A DNA stretch of 44,105 nucleotides, taken from positions 1 through 44,105 of the forward strand of contig JAFSXX010000051.1 of assembly GCA_017443845.1 (NCBI GenBank), written 5' to 3'. The position numbers and the translations under genes are program-made. The notes under the pieces were generated by a model, which was not told the origin of the DNA, searched no databases, and saw nothing but the letters and a program-made list of their open reading frames with translations. This document shows, piece by piece, positions 1 through 8,542 of the stretch (position 1 is the first letter of the stretch; every line of letters begins with the position of its first letter). The DNA comes from Bacteroidales bacterium. Lineage in GTDB: Bacteria > Bacteroidota > Bacteroidia > Bacteroidales > UBA932.

Positions 1-1
1 C

Positions 2-334
2 CACGCGGAGAAGCATTTCCAGGGCACCGGCCTGAAGTATTCAAAGCCCGTGGATGTATGGGAAAAGGTCGTATATCCCAACAGCAATGTGCGCTGCGTA
101 ATCTGCGGTCACGTCCGTTCCTTCGTTCAATATCGCGAAACTGCGAATGCCGAAGGCAGGATGGTCCCCCAGGTCCAGTTCAACCTTCAGGACGAAGCTA
201 ACGGCGGAGGCGGATGGATCATGCTGTGGAATTATGTGAAAGAAAAGGGAACCGTCGAGGTATCCCTCTACAATACAGTTACATCAGAGTACCGTGACGG
301 AAAAAGCATCTGGCGCGAGTTCAAGGTTTTTTAA
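2..334 (+). CDS. C-terminal part of a calcineurin-like metallophosphoesterase (runs in from the left edge)
   Basis: The frame is open from base 2, so this is the tail of a longer gene whose start lies outside the window; the GTG at 50 is an internal codon. The readable 110 residues contain VRCVICGHVRS, which fits the last metal-binding block (G-H-x) of calcineurin-type phosphoesterases. A glycine-rich segment (NGGGGW) and a beta-rich tail follow, as in secreted family members where this part closes the beta-sandwich. Substrate cannot be inferred. The stop is 9 bases before licD, so it may be cotranscribed with the glycan genes. The family call rests on one motif and is moderate. Confidence 0.6.
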   Translation, partial: HAEKHFQGTGLKYSKPVDVWEKVVYPNSNVRCVICGHVRSFVQYRETANAEGRMVPQVQFNLQDEANGGGGWIMLWNYVKEKGTVEVSLYNTVTSEYRDGKSIWREFKVF

Positions 335-343
335 GGAAAGGGT

Positions 344-1153
344 ATGAGAAGCATAACCGCCGGTGAGTTGAAATCCATCCAGTTGGAGATACTGGAGGCC
401 TTCGGCGCGTATTGCACCGGCCGGGGGCTCCGCTACAGCATCTCCAACGGCACCCTTATCGGCTCGGTAATCTACGGCGGATACATTCCCTGGGACGATG
501 ACATAGATATTACGATGCCCCGTGCCGATTACGACCGGCTCGTAAATGAATTCCCCGACCTGCTCGACGGCCGCTACAGGCTTCTCTCCCTGGAGCGCAA
601 TCCCCGCTGGGACCGCTTCTTCGCCAAGGTGTGCGACGAGCGGACAGTTATGCTGGAGAACCGGATAGATGCGGTCGAGACAGGAGTCAATATTGACATC
701 TTTCCTGCTGATGCAGTTCCTGACGGCCATTCACAACTGAATAAATGGCGCCGTAGCAGATTGCTGCTGCACAGAGTTTATGAACTCAAAGACCGCCGCC
801 TCTCATCTTCCCGCGCCTGGTGGAAGACCCTTTTGCTGATTCCGGCTAAACTGCTTCTATTCCCTGTAAGCAAGAGATTACTTTGTGAGAGGGCGGAAAA
901 GGAGGCTAAACGCTGGAACAGTGTCGCTTCCGGCAGATTGGTCTGCTCCCTGGTCAACGGATACCATCTCACGAAACCTTATCCGGCAGAGTCTTTCGAC
1001 TCTCTTGAGGATACCCTTTTTGAAGGCCGACCTTGCAAGCGGATGACAGATTATGACAGTTATCTCAGGGCCGGTTACGGCAACTATATGAGAAACATAC
1101 CCGAAGAAAAGCAGGTGTCACACCATTGTTTTGAGGCATATAGTAAGGATTAA
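344..1153 (+). CDS. LicD family phosphotransferase
   Basis: A 269-residue protein of normal family length. Residues 35-55 carry the LicD core: NGTLIG, then GGYIPWDDDIDI, with the acidic cluster D51-D55 expected to bind divalent metal in this nucleotidyltransferase-like fold. LicD proteins transfer phosphocholine or similar phospho-ligands onto surface sugars; the ligand here is unknown. No signal peptide is visible, so it should act in the cytoplasm on precursors. A purine-rich stretch (ggaaaggg) lies just before the ATG. It is the first of seven same-strand glycan genes and ends one base before the likely start of the flippase, suggesting one operon. Confidence 0.85.
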   Translation: MRSITAGELKSIQLEILEAFGAYCTGRGLRYSISNGTLIGSVIYGGYIPWDDDIDITMPRADYDRLVNEFPDLLDGRYRLLSLERNPRWDRFFAKVCDERTVMLENRIDAVETGVNIDIFPADAVPDGHSQLNKWRRSRLLLHRVYELKDRRLSSSRAWWKTLLLIPAKLLLFPVSKRLLCERAEKEAKRWNSVASGRLVCSLVNGYHLTKPYPAESFDSLEDTLFEGRPCKRMTDYDSYLRAGYGNYMRNIPEEKQVSHHCFEAYSKD

Positions 1154-1154
1154 T

Positions 1155-2678
1155 ATGGAGAATGAAGACGTTAAGAGGCTGGCCAAAAATACAGTGACAC
1201 TGTTCGTCAGGATGGTGCTCGTCCTTGTCGTTACGCTTTATTCCTCGCGCGTCGTGTTGCGTACGCTCGGCTTCGATGACTTCGGCATTTATACAGCCGT
1301 GGCCAGTGTGGTCGTCTTCTTCGGATTCCTCAATACCGCTTTGACCAATGCGACTTCCAGGTACCTTGCATTCGAACTGGGACGCGGTGATACCGAGCAA
1401 CTGAAAAAGACTTTCTCGATGGCTGTCAACTGCCATGTGATACTTGCCGTCACCCTTTGGATCTTGCTCGAGGTAGGAGGTCGATGGTTCATAGGCCACA
1501 AACTGAATGTGGGACCGGAAAGGCTTCAGGCGGCAGAAGCAGTTTTTCAGTTCTCGTTGCTGACCTTCTGCATCGGCATAGTTCAGACCCCTTTCCAAGC
1601 CAATATCATCGCCCACGAGAAGATGGACGGATATGCCGTCCTTAGTGTGTTGGATTCGTTGCTCAAACTTTCTGCCGCCTATCTGATAGCGTTGAGTCCG
1701 ATTGACAGGCTGGTCAGCTACGGGCTGTTGCTCTTTGCCGTTGCCCTCGTGATGCTCATCTGCTATATGGTTTACAATGCCGTTAGACTGAAGGATACAC
1801 GATACAGGTTATCATGGGACGGCAAACTTGTCGGTCAGTTCGCCTCCTATTCGGGATGGAGCTTGCTAGTCAATGCAGCCGCCGTCACTACACAGCAGTG
1901 CATTACTATATTCCTCTTCAACTTCATTGGCAAGCTGGCATCTGCTGCAATCGGTGTGGCCAACCAGGTCAGCGCCGGCATCGGAATGTTCATAGCCAAC
2001 TTTTCACAGTCATACAGGCCACAGATAGTCAAGTCCTACGCCTCCGGTGATCTGGTCTATTTCCACCGCCTGATTTTCTCAGCCTCCAAGATTTCCTTCA
2101 TTCTCTATCTGCTGATTGCGGTGCCCATCGTGGCGAATATCAATTTCGTGTTGAAGATATGGCTTGGTGATTTCCCTGCACTTGCTCCTTCCTATATCTC
2201 GGTGATTGTCATATACTATCTGTTCGACTCCTTCCAGGAACCTCTATGGCAGGCTGTGCATGCCACCGGAAATCTCCGTACACATCAGATAATGATTGCC
2301 TCTATCAAGTTCCTCGCCATTCCGGCGATGTATTTCGTGCTGAAGGCCGGTCACTCCGGAGCGGCGGCGCTGGCCGTATGGGCGGGGCTCAATGTGGTCT
2401 GCGCCATAGCCCGTACCCTCTATATGAAACATTTGATCAATCTCGACCTGAAGGCATATCTTTCACGCGTGGTATTGCGGATAACTGTATTGTTCTTTGC
2501 CGTGGTTCCTCTTACCTTCTGGATTGCTCGCGCATTGGGTTCCAACTGGAAGGGATTCCTGGCCTCGTCTGCAGTGTCGGTGGCGCTGGTTCTGGCAGTA
2601 GGGTTTTTCTTCGTGCTCAACTCAAACGAGCGCAGCCTTCTTAAGAGTGTCCCCATCCTAGGCAAGCTGATTGTATGA
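1155..2678 (+). CDS. Wzx-type oligosaccharide flippase (MOP superfamily)
   Basis: A hydrophobic protein of 507 residues with about 12-14 predicted membrane segments and the typical Wzx opening (a basic N-terminus, then a long helix with SSRVVLRTLG and FGIYTAVASVV). It should move lipid-linked repeat units across the inner membrane. A longer frame opens at 1131, but I prefer the ATG at 1155 (MENEDVKR) because it follows the licD stop directly and gives the usual N-terminus. The next gene starts 7 bases after its stop. Charged central loops and DUF-like C-terminal helices give no substrate clue. Confidence 0.85.
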   Translation: MENEDVKRLAKNTVTLFVRMVLVLVVTLYSSRVVLRTLGFDDFGIYTAVASVVVFFGFLNTALTNATSRYLAFELGRGDTEQLKKTFSMAVNCHVILAVTLWILLEVGGRWFIGHKLNVGPERLQAAEAVFQFSLLTFCIGIVQTPFQANIIAHEKMDGYAVLSVLDSLLKLSAAYLIALSPIDRLVSYGLLLFAVALVMLICYMVYNAVRLKDTRYRLSWDGKLVGQFASYSGWSLLVNAAAVTTQQCITIFLFNFIGKLASAAIGVANQVSAGIGMFIANFSQSYRPQIVKSYASGDLVYFHRLIFSASKISFILYLLIAVPIVANINFVLKIWLGDFPALAPSYISVIVIYYLFDSFQEPLWQAVHATGNLRTHQIMIASIKFLAIPAMYFVLKAGHSGAAALAVWAGLNVVCAIARTLYMKHLINLDLKAYLSRVVLRITVLFFAVVPLTFWIARALGSNWKGFLASSAVSVALVLAVGFFFVLNSNERSLLKSVPILGKLIV

Positions 2679-2685
2679 CAATGCG

Positions 2686-3960
2686 ATGAAGGAGAGCCGT
2701 TTATACAATAGAATTCTGATCTGGCTGATGATTCTTCTCGGGGCCGTCAACCTGCTCAATAAATCTACGCTTGGGCTGCCGCCTGTGGATTATGGCATCT
2801 ATGCGGTGATTGCCGTCCTGACAGCCATCTATGCTATCATTTACTGCCGTTTTATGGTTCCCGGCCATTACCTGCTTCTGATTACGACTGTTGCCGTGAT
2901 GATGGTCCTTAATGCCATAGTCTCTAAGTATAGTCCAGAACCACTCTACTCCTTTATCGGCGGCCTTATAACCTTACTGCCGTTCATCCTCTTTGTGATG
3001 TGCTACAACTTCAGGATGGACGACGGGGAGATACATCAGTTCATCAACCTCTTCATAGCGCTGGTCTGCTTCTACAGCCTGATAGTCTATGCGGATTCCT
3101 TCATCCTGGGAACCGGCGACCGCGACTTCCAGACGGGAATCCTGGCTTCGGGAATCGTGCGCTTCGGCGACTTCTCGTCGCTCTGCAACCAGGCCCTGGT
3201 GCTCACTATGGCCGAATTCTACCGCACCAGGCGCAAGTCCTATCTGGGAGTGGCGGCCTGGATAGTCCTCACCATCCTGCTTACCAACCAGCTGAAGGCC
3301 ATACTCGGAATGATGCTGATCTTCACGGGATATGTCTTCTACCTGACGAATGCCAGGCGCTGGGTCAAGATAACCATCTCTTCGCTGGGCCTTGCGGCCA
3401 TAATCGTCATACTATCCGTCTCGGCCTCCTTTATGCTCAAGTTCGAGAACTACCTCGATTCCAATACCGCCGAGGACGCCTATGCAAAGATTGCCCGTCC
3501 GGCTCTCTACTACCGTGCCTTCGAGATGGCCGCCGACTTCTTCCCCTTCGGCACCGGCCAGGGCACCTACGGCTCGGTTCCGGTCAACATCGTCGGCAGC
3601 CGCGTCTATTCCGACTACGAGCTCGACAAGATATGGGGTCTTGGCGACGACACCGACTTCAGCTTCAAGATGGACGCCCACTGGGCCTCCATCCTCGGTG
3701 AGATGGGCTATATCGGCGCCCTGATATACCTGCTGCTGTTCTTCTATCCCGCGATGCGCGTTGGCAAACGGATGGAGGGGGAGGAGGACAAAACCCGCCG
3801 CTATTACATCTACATAATCAGGATGGGAATACTTACGCTCTTCGCCGAATCCATCGTGCTCGCCCTCCCGAAGAGCTTCAGCTTCATGATAATATACGCC
3901 GGCCTCGCCGGTCTTATAATGAATAGAAAGTCATCGAAAACCATATGGACGGATCGATAA
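2686..3960 (+). CDS. O-antigen polymerase/ligase-like membrane protein (Wzy candidate)
   Basis: A polytopic inner-membrane protein of 424 residues with roughly 10-12 hydrophobic segments and a larger polar loop around residues 265-330 containing GTGQGTYGS. This layout is usual for O-antigen polymerase/ligase family proteins, which have little sequence conservation. Its place between a flippase and a glycosyltransferase supports a Wzy role, linking repeat units in the periplasm. I chose the ATG at 2686; the in-frame TTG at 2671 would overlap the flippase. The 3' end overlaps the next gene by 16 bases, suggesting translational coupling. Confidence 0.7.
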   Translation: MKESRLYNRILIWLMILLGAVNLLNKSTLGLPPVDYGIYAVIAVLTAIYAIIYCRFMVPGHYLLLITTVAVMMVLNAIVSKYSPEPLYSFIGGLITLLPFILFVMCYNFRMDDGEIHQFINLFIALVCFYSLIVYADSFILGTGDRDFQTGILASGIVRFGDFSSLCNQALVLTMAEFYRTRRKSYLGVAAWIVLTILLTNQLKAILGMMLIFTGYVFYLTNARRWVKITISSLGLAAIIVILSVSASFMLKFENYLDSNTAEDAYAKIARPALYYRAFEMAADFFPFGTGQGTYGSVPVNIVGSRVYSDYELDKIWGLGDDTDFSFKMDAHWASILGEMGYIGALIYLLLFFYPAMRVGKRMEGEEDKTRRYYIYIIRMGILTLFAESIVLALPKSFSFMIIYAGLAGLIMNRKSSKTIWTDR

Positions 3961-5012
3961 TAGTAACCTACAGGTGCCCGATGCGTTGCAAGATGTGCAA
4001 CATCTGGGACAACCCGACTAAAATCTCGGAAGAATTCAAGCCTGAACTGCTCAGGAAGCTCCCGAGGATGCGTTCGGTGAACATCACCGGCGGAGAACCC
4101 TTCATCCGCGAGGACATCGCCGAAATCGTCGAAATACTCCTCACCAAAACCGACCGCATAGTCTTCTCCACCAGCGGCTGGTTCAGCGACCGCATCATAG
4201 AGATGGCCAAGCGCTATCCCCAGGTGGGCTACCGCATCAGCATCGAAGGCCTCAGTTGCAAGAACGACGAGCTCCGCGGCCGCCAGGGCGGCTTCGACAA
4301 AGGCCTCGGCACCCTGCTGGAGTTGCGCCGGATGGGCATCAAGGACATAGGCTTCGGCATCACCGTCTCGAACAATAACTCCAGGGATATGCTCGACCTC
4401 TACGAGCTGAGCAAAAACCTCGGAATGCAGTTCGCTACGGCCAGCTTCCACAACTCCTTCTACTTCCACAAATACGACAATCAGGTCACCAACAAAGAGG
4501 AGGTCTGCGCCAACTTCGACGAACTCATACAGCGCCTTATGAAGGAGAACCACCCCAAATCCTGGGCCCGCGCCTTCTTCAACCTCGGCCTGATAAACTA
4601 CATCAACGGCGGGCGCCGTATGCTGCCCTGCGAGGCCGGAAGCGAGAACTTCTTCCTCGACCCCTTCGGCAACATCCTGCCCTGCAACGGAATGGAGGAG
4701 AAATGCTGGTACGGCACGATGGGCAACCTGAACGAAGCCGAGAGCTTCGAGGCGATCTGGAACAGCCCCCAGGCCGCCGCGATCCGCGACAAGGTGGCCC
4801 ACTGTCCCAAGAGTTGCTGGATGATAGGCAGCGTCTCGCCGGTGATGAAAAAATACCTCAGGGAAATAGCCCCCTGGATAGTCAAGAACAAACTCAAGGT
4901 GATGCGCGGCGGCCGCGTGGATACCTCCTGCATCCCTTTCTACCACGTTGGCAACAACGACCTGCAGGGCCTGCGCCCCGCTGAGAGTCTCGGGGAGGAG
5001 GCCTCCGAATGA
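3945..5012 (+). CDS. Radical SAM/SPASM domain protein
   Basis: A protein of 355 residues. The radical SAM cluster motif CxxxCxxC is seen near the N-terminus (TYRCPMRCKMC), with NITGGEPF as the SAM-binding GGE block. Cysteines in the C-terminal third (MLPCEAG, ILPCNGME, CWYG, CPKSCW) fit a SPASM or twitch domain holding auxiliary Fe-S clusters. Such enzymes perform radical chemistry on peptides, proteins or carbohydrates. Its position overlapping both the Wzy-like gene and the GT4 gene argues for a surface-polymer substrate, but no precursor peptide gene is visible nearby. The substrate is unknown; the fold call is strong. Confidence 0.88.
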   Translation: MDGSIIVTYRCPMRCKMCNIWDNPTKISEEFKPELLRKLPRMRSVNITGGEPFIREDIAEIVEILLTKTDRIVFSTSGWFSDRIIEMAKRYPQVGYRISIEGLSCKNDELRGRQGGFDKGLGTLLELRRMGIKDIGFGITVSNNNSRDMLDLYELSKNLGMQFATASFHNSFYFHKYDNQVTNKEEVCANFDELIQRLMKENHPKSWARAFFNLGLINYINGGRRMLPCEAGSENFFLDPFGNILPCNGMEEKCWYGTMGNLNEAESFEAIWNSPQAAAIRDKVAHCPKSCWMIGSVSPVMKKYLREIAPWIVKNKLKVMRGGRVDTSCIPFYHVGNNDLQGLRPAESLGEEASE

Positions 5013-6124
5013 AGATAGTCTTCATAGGCTCGCGCGACATCCATCTGCTTGGCGGCATAGAGAATTATATGTACAACCTCTCCACCCGCCTTGTCAGGAT
5101 GGGCCACGAGGCTGTGGTATATTGCGAGAGCGACCACAACGCCACCGAAAACGTCGAGGGGGTGAAGGTGATCTATATGAAAGGACCCAGAAGCAACCTC
5201 CTCTGCAAGCCGGTGGTCGGCCTCAAGGCCACCCTGCGCACCGTTTTCCGGGAGAAGGGGGTGAGCCTTATCCATTACAACGCCTGGCCCGCCTCGCTCT
5301 GGAGCTGGATCGCGACCATCGCCGGCATTCCCTCGCTGATGATGGGGCACGGCCACGAGTGGCAGCGCAGCAAGTATTCCCCCAGGCAGCAGAAGATCCT
5401 CAAGGTGATGGAGCGCTATACGGCCCATTCCAACAGGCACCTGCTGATGTGCAGCGACGCGCAGACCCGTTATTTCGCCGAGCATTACAAGGTTGAGGCC
5501 TACACGATGCCCACGGCGGTCGATCTGCCCGCTGCGGAGCCCGCTTCGCAGTCTGACATTTTGCAGCGCTACGGCCTCGAGAACGGGAAATATTTCCTCT
5601 ATATGGGCCGGCTTGTGCAGGACAAGAATCCCGACAAGCTGATCAGGGGCTTCAAGGCGGCCTCGCACCAGGGTTACAGGCTTGTTATAGCCGGCTCGAA
5701 CGACGCTATGCCGCAGTATGTCTCGTTCCTCCACGACCTCGCGGCAGGGGAGGAGGATATTGTCTTCACCGGCGCGGTATATGGCGCCGACAAGGAGGCT
5801 CTCCTGCGGGGGGCGTATATGTTCTGCCTTCCCTCCACCATAGAGGGGCTCTCCATAGTGCTGCTCGAGGCTATGAGTTACCGCCTGCCTGTGCTGGCTT
5901 CGGATATCGAGGCCAACCGGGAGGTGCTCGAGAAGGATAAGGCGCTCTGGGTCAGGCCGGAGAATGTCATGGACATCAAGGATTCGGTGGAGAGGGCGAT
6001 AGCTTCTCCCTCGCTGCTGGAGTCTTTCAGGGAGTATAATTACCGCAAGGTCGCCGACAGATATACGTGGGACCGCGTGACGCAGCGGTATGTCGGTTAT
6101 GTTTCCAAAATCGCCAAGTTTTGA
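5009..6124 (+). CDS. Glycosyltransferase family 4 (GT-B fold)
   Basis: A protein of 371 residues. The N-terminus has the glycine-rich acceptor-side loop (LGGIENYMYNLSTRL), and the C-terminal domain has the donor-binding E-x7-E motif in EGLSIVLLEAMSYRLP near residues 275-290, both typical of retaining GT4 enzymes. It should transfer a sugar from a nucleotide donor to a lipid-linked intermediate on the cytoplasmic membrane face. Its ATG overlaps the stop of the radical SAM gene in an ATGA arrangement, and the next ATG follows its own stop by 2 bases, so it is inside a tight operon. Donor and acceptor are unknown. Confidence 0.9.
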   Translation: MKIVFIGSRDIHLLGGIENYMYNLSTRLVRMGHEAVVYCESDHNATENVEGVKVIYMKGPRSNLLCKPVVGLKATLRTVFREKGVSLIHYNAWPASLWSWIATIAGIPSLMMGHGHEWQRSKYSPRQQKILKVMERYTAHSNRHLLMCSDAQTRYFAEHYKVEAYTMPTAVDLPAAEPASQSDILQRYGLENGKYFLYMGRLVQDKNPDKLIRGFKAASHQGYRLVIAGSNDAMPQYVSFLHDLAAGEEDIVFTGAVYGADKEALLRGAYMFCLPSTIEGLSIVLLEAMSYRLPVLASDIEANREVLEKDKALWVRPENVMDIKDSVERAIASPSLLESFREYNYRKVADRYTWDRVTQRYVGYVSKIAKF

Positions 6125-6126
6125 CA

Positions 6127-7197
6127 ATGAATCCGTTTTTTGAACTTATCGCCATAGCGCAGGGACGCCTTCAGGGGTTTTCCTCCCCGCTCTCCGAGGA
6201 GCAGTGGAAGGAGGTTACCCTGACTGCTTTCAAGCAGTCGCTTGGAGGCGTCATGGCGGAGGCTTTCTTCGACAGGCTTCCGACTGAACAGTTCCCTTCG
6301 CACCAGGTGTTCATGGCCTGGATGTGTATGCAGAAGCAGGTCGCGCTCGACAATGGTATCCTCAATGAGCGTTCCGCCGAGGTTTACCGGATTTTCAGCG
6401 AGGCCGGTTTCAGTTGCTGTATCCTCAAGGGGCAGGCCGTGGCCCGTTTTTATCCCAAGCCCGAGGAGCGCAACAGCGGCGATATCGATATCTGGGTGGA
6501 CGGCGACCGCGATGCCATCCTCTCTTTCCTGCGGGAGCGCTGGCCGGTCGAGAATGTGGTGTATCATCACGCGGAGGTGAAGATGTTCGAGAAGACCGAG
6601 GTAGAGGTGCATTTTACTCCCAGCTGGATGTATAATCCCGTCATCAACCGCAGGCTCCAGGAGTGGTTCAGGGCCAATAAGGCTTCGCAGTTTACGAATG
6701 AGATTCCGGGCCTGGGTTTCGCGGCTCCCACTTCGGCTTTCGATGCCGTTTTCTCGATGGTGCATATTTACCGGCACCTGCTCGAGGAGGGTGTGGGGTT
6801 GAGGCAGGTGATGGATTATTATTATATCCTGCATCAGTTGAATGATGATGCGCGGCGTGCGGCTTACAAGGTTTTGTGTTCGCTCAGGATGCGGCGTTTC
6901 GCCGGGGCGCTGATGTATGTGGAGAAGGAGGTTTTCGCGCTCGATGAGGGGCTTATGGTTTGCGCTCCCGATGCGAAGGCCGGCAGGTTCCTCCTGGATG
7001 AGATTATGACTGCCGGGAATTTCGGGCAGTTCGATCCGAGGTATGCCAAGAGGGCCGGGGAGGGGCGTATGAAGCGCTTTATGCGGAAGATGTGGCGCCA
7101 GATGCGGTTTGTGGCGCAGTATCCTTCGGAGGTGCTGTGGTTTCCCGGGTACAGGCTCTGGCAGTTTTGCTGGAGAAAAATCAAGAAATATGATTGA
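6127..7197 (+). CDS. Nucleotidyltransferase family protein (PF14907 type)
   Basis: A protein of 356 residues resembling the uncharacterised nucleotidyltransferase family often labelled NTP_transf_5. The key stretch is near residues 100-130: CCILKGQAVARFYP followed by RNSGDIDIWV, where the GD-x-D pattern supplies metal-binding acids. A later HFTPSWMYNP segment and a helical C-terminal half fit the family. Members are frequent in Bacteroidales near glycan and peptide-modification genes; activity is unproven. I use the ATG at 6127, 2 bases after the GT4 stop, rather than the earlier in-frame start inside that gene. It ends the first glycan gene string. Confidence 0.7.
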   Translation: MNPFFELIAIAQGRLQGFSSPLSEEQWKEVTLTAFKQSLGGVMAEAFFDRLPTEQFPSHQVFMAWMCMQKQVALDNGILNERSAEVYRIFSEAGFSCCILKGQAVARFYPKPEERNSGDIDIWVDGDRDAILSFLRERWPVENVVYHHAEVKMFEKTEVEVHFTPSWMYNPVINRRLQEWFRANKASQFTNEIPGLGFAAPTSAFDAVFSMVHIYRHLLEEGVGLRQVMDYYYILHQLNDDARRAAYKVLCSLRMRRFAGALMYVEKEVFALDEGLMVCAPDAKAGRFLLDEIMTAGNFGQFDPRYAKRAGEGRMKRFMRKMWRQMRFVAQYPSEVLWFPGYRLWQFCWRKIKKYD

Positions 7198-7209
7198 TAA
7201 TAGTTTTTT

Positions 7210-7428
7210 TTGAATACATCTTTCCATCTCCGCGATGTCCCATCCTGAAAAGGCCCTCCGGACTTCACTGGGGCTCTGCCCCAAACCCCGCCGCTACGGC
7301 CGGCTATTACGCAGGCCGACCCGCTCGGCCTTCGCTAGCACCTGCTGGTGCTGCGGGCCCCTCCCCGTGTGCCGGGGGCGCACACTTTTCAGGACGGGAC
7401 ATCGACTACGATTCCAAGATGTATTCAA
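7210..7428 (+). repeat. 219-bp intergenic element with two nested inverted repeats
   Basis: The gap before galE is almost filled by a symmetric element. Outer arms at 7210-7222 and 7416-7428 are perfect 13-base inverted repeats (ttgaatacatctt). Inner arms at 7234-7252 and 7385-7403 match over 19 bases with one mismatch (gatgtcccatcctgaaaag). The interior is GC-rich and holds small hairpins at 7270-7282 (stem GGGGC), 7290-7300 (GCCG) and 7338-7351 (GCACC). No open frame in it looks like a protein. It could be a MITE-like mobile repeat or a structured RNA in the galE leader; the sequence does not decide between them. Confidence 0.7.
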
Positions 7429-7455
7429 GACGACAGATAGAATTATTTTATTTTT

Positions 7456-8499
7456 ATGGCAAGAGTGTTACTTACAGGGGCGGCCGGGTATATCGGGTCG
7501 CATACGGCGGTGGAGCTGGTCAATGCGGGGTATGATGTGGTGGGAGTGGATAATTTCTCGAATTCCAATCCCAAGGTATTGGAGGGGATTGCCGGGATTA
7601 CGGGCAGGCCGATCGATTTCGTGGAGGTCGATTGCCGTGATTATGAGGCTTTCGCCAAGGTTTTCGATAGGTTCCCGGATATTGAGGCGGCGATTCATTT
7701 CGCGGCCAGCAAGGCTGTGGGGGAGAGCGTGCAGAAGCCGTTGATGTATTACGACAATAATATCCGCGGGCTGGTGAATCTGACCCGTCTTATGGTCGAG
7801 CGGGGCAAGGCTGCCAATATCGTTTTTTCTTCGTCCTGTACGGTTTACGGGCAGCCGACGAAGGAGAATCTGCCCATTACCGAGAAGGCTCCGCTGCAGC
7901 CGGCCACTTCGCCATACGGGCGCACTAAGCAGATGTGCGAGGATATCCTTACCGATTGCGTCAAGGCTTATCCGGGGCTTTCGGTTACGGCGCTGCGTTA
8001 TTTCAATCCCATAGGGGCGCATCCCAGCGCCTTTATCGGCGAGTTGCCCAACGGGGTTCCGCAGAATCTGGTGCCCTATATCACCCAGACTGCGGCCGGG
8101 ATCCGCGAGTGCCTGACGGTTTTCGGCGATGATTACAATACGCCCGACGGGTCGTGCATCCGCGATTATATCTATGTGGTGGATCTGGCCAAGGCTCACG
8201 TCAAGGCTATCGACAGGATGCTTTCGGCGGGGGATCCTTCGAGCGAGAGGTTCGAGATTTTCAATCTCGGTACGGGGCGCGGGCTTTCGGTGCTCGAGTT
8301 GGTCCACGCTTTCGAGAGGGCTACTGGAGTCAAGCTGAATTACCGCATCGGTCCCCGCCGCGAAGGCGATATCGAGCAGGTTTGGGCCAATCCGGCTAAG
8401 GCCAACGAGGTGCTGGGCTGGAGGGCCGATACTCCTGTGGAGGAGGTGCTGGCTTCGGCGTGGAGGTGGCAGCAGAGAATATCTTCTTCCACGGAATAA
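7456..8499 (+). CDS. galE: UDP-glucose 4-epimerase
   Basis: A protein of 347 residues, the normal size for GalE. It opens with the NAD-binding TGAAGYIGS (residues 7-15) and carries the extended-SDR catalytic pair in SPYGRTK (Tyr near residue 153), the FSSSCTVYG block with the catalytic Ser/Thr, RYFNPIGAHPS and GDDYNTPDGSCIRDYI, all GalE hallmarks. It interconverts UDP-glucose and UDP-galactose and so supplies a donor sugar for the adjacent glycan genes. The gene is separated from them by the 219-bp palindromic element, so it probably has its own promoter or leader. Confidence 0.96.
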   Translation: MARVLLTGAAGYIGSHTAVELVNAGYDVVGVDNFSNSNPKVLEGIAGITGRPIDFVEVDCRDYEAFAKVFDRFPDIEAAIHFAASKAVGESVQKPLMYYDNNIRGLVNLTRLMVERGKAANIVFSSSCTVYGQPTKENLPITEKAPLQPATSPYGRTKQMCEDILTDCVKAYPGLSVTALRYFNPIGAHPSAFIGELPNGVPQNLVPYITQTAAGIRECLTVFGDDYNTPDGSCIRDYIYVVDLAKAHVKAIDRMLSAGDPSSERFEIFNLGTGRGLSVLELVHAFERATGVKLNYRIGPRREGDIEQVWANPAKANEVLGWRADTPVEEVLASAWRWQQRISSSTE

Positions 8500-8542
8500 A
8501 AATTATGGCCCCGAAATCAATTCCGGGGTATGACAGAAGAAT

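Noticed and set aside
1131..1154. Upstream start for the flippase
   Set aside because: It would overlap licD by 23 bases, and the ATG at 1155 gives the normal Wzx N-terminus.
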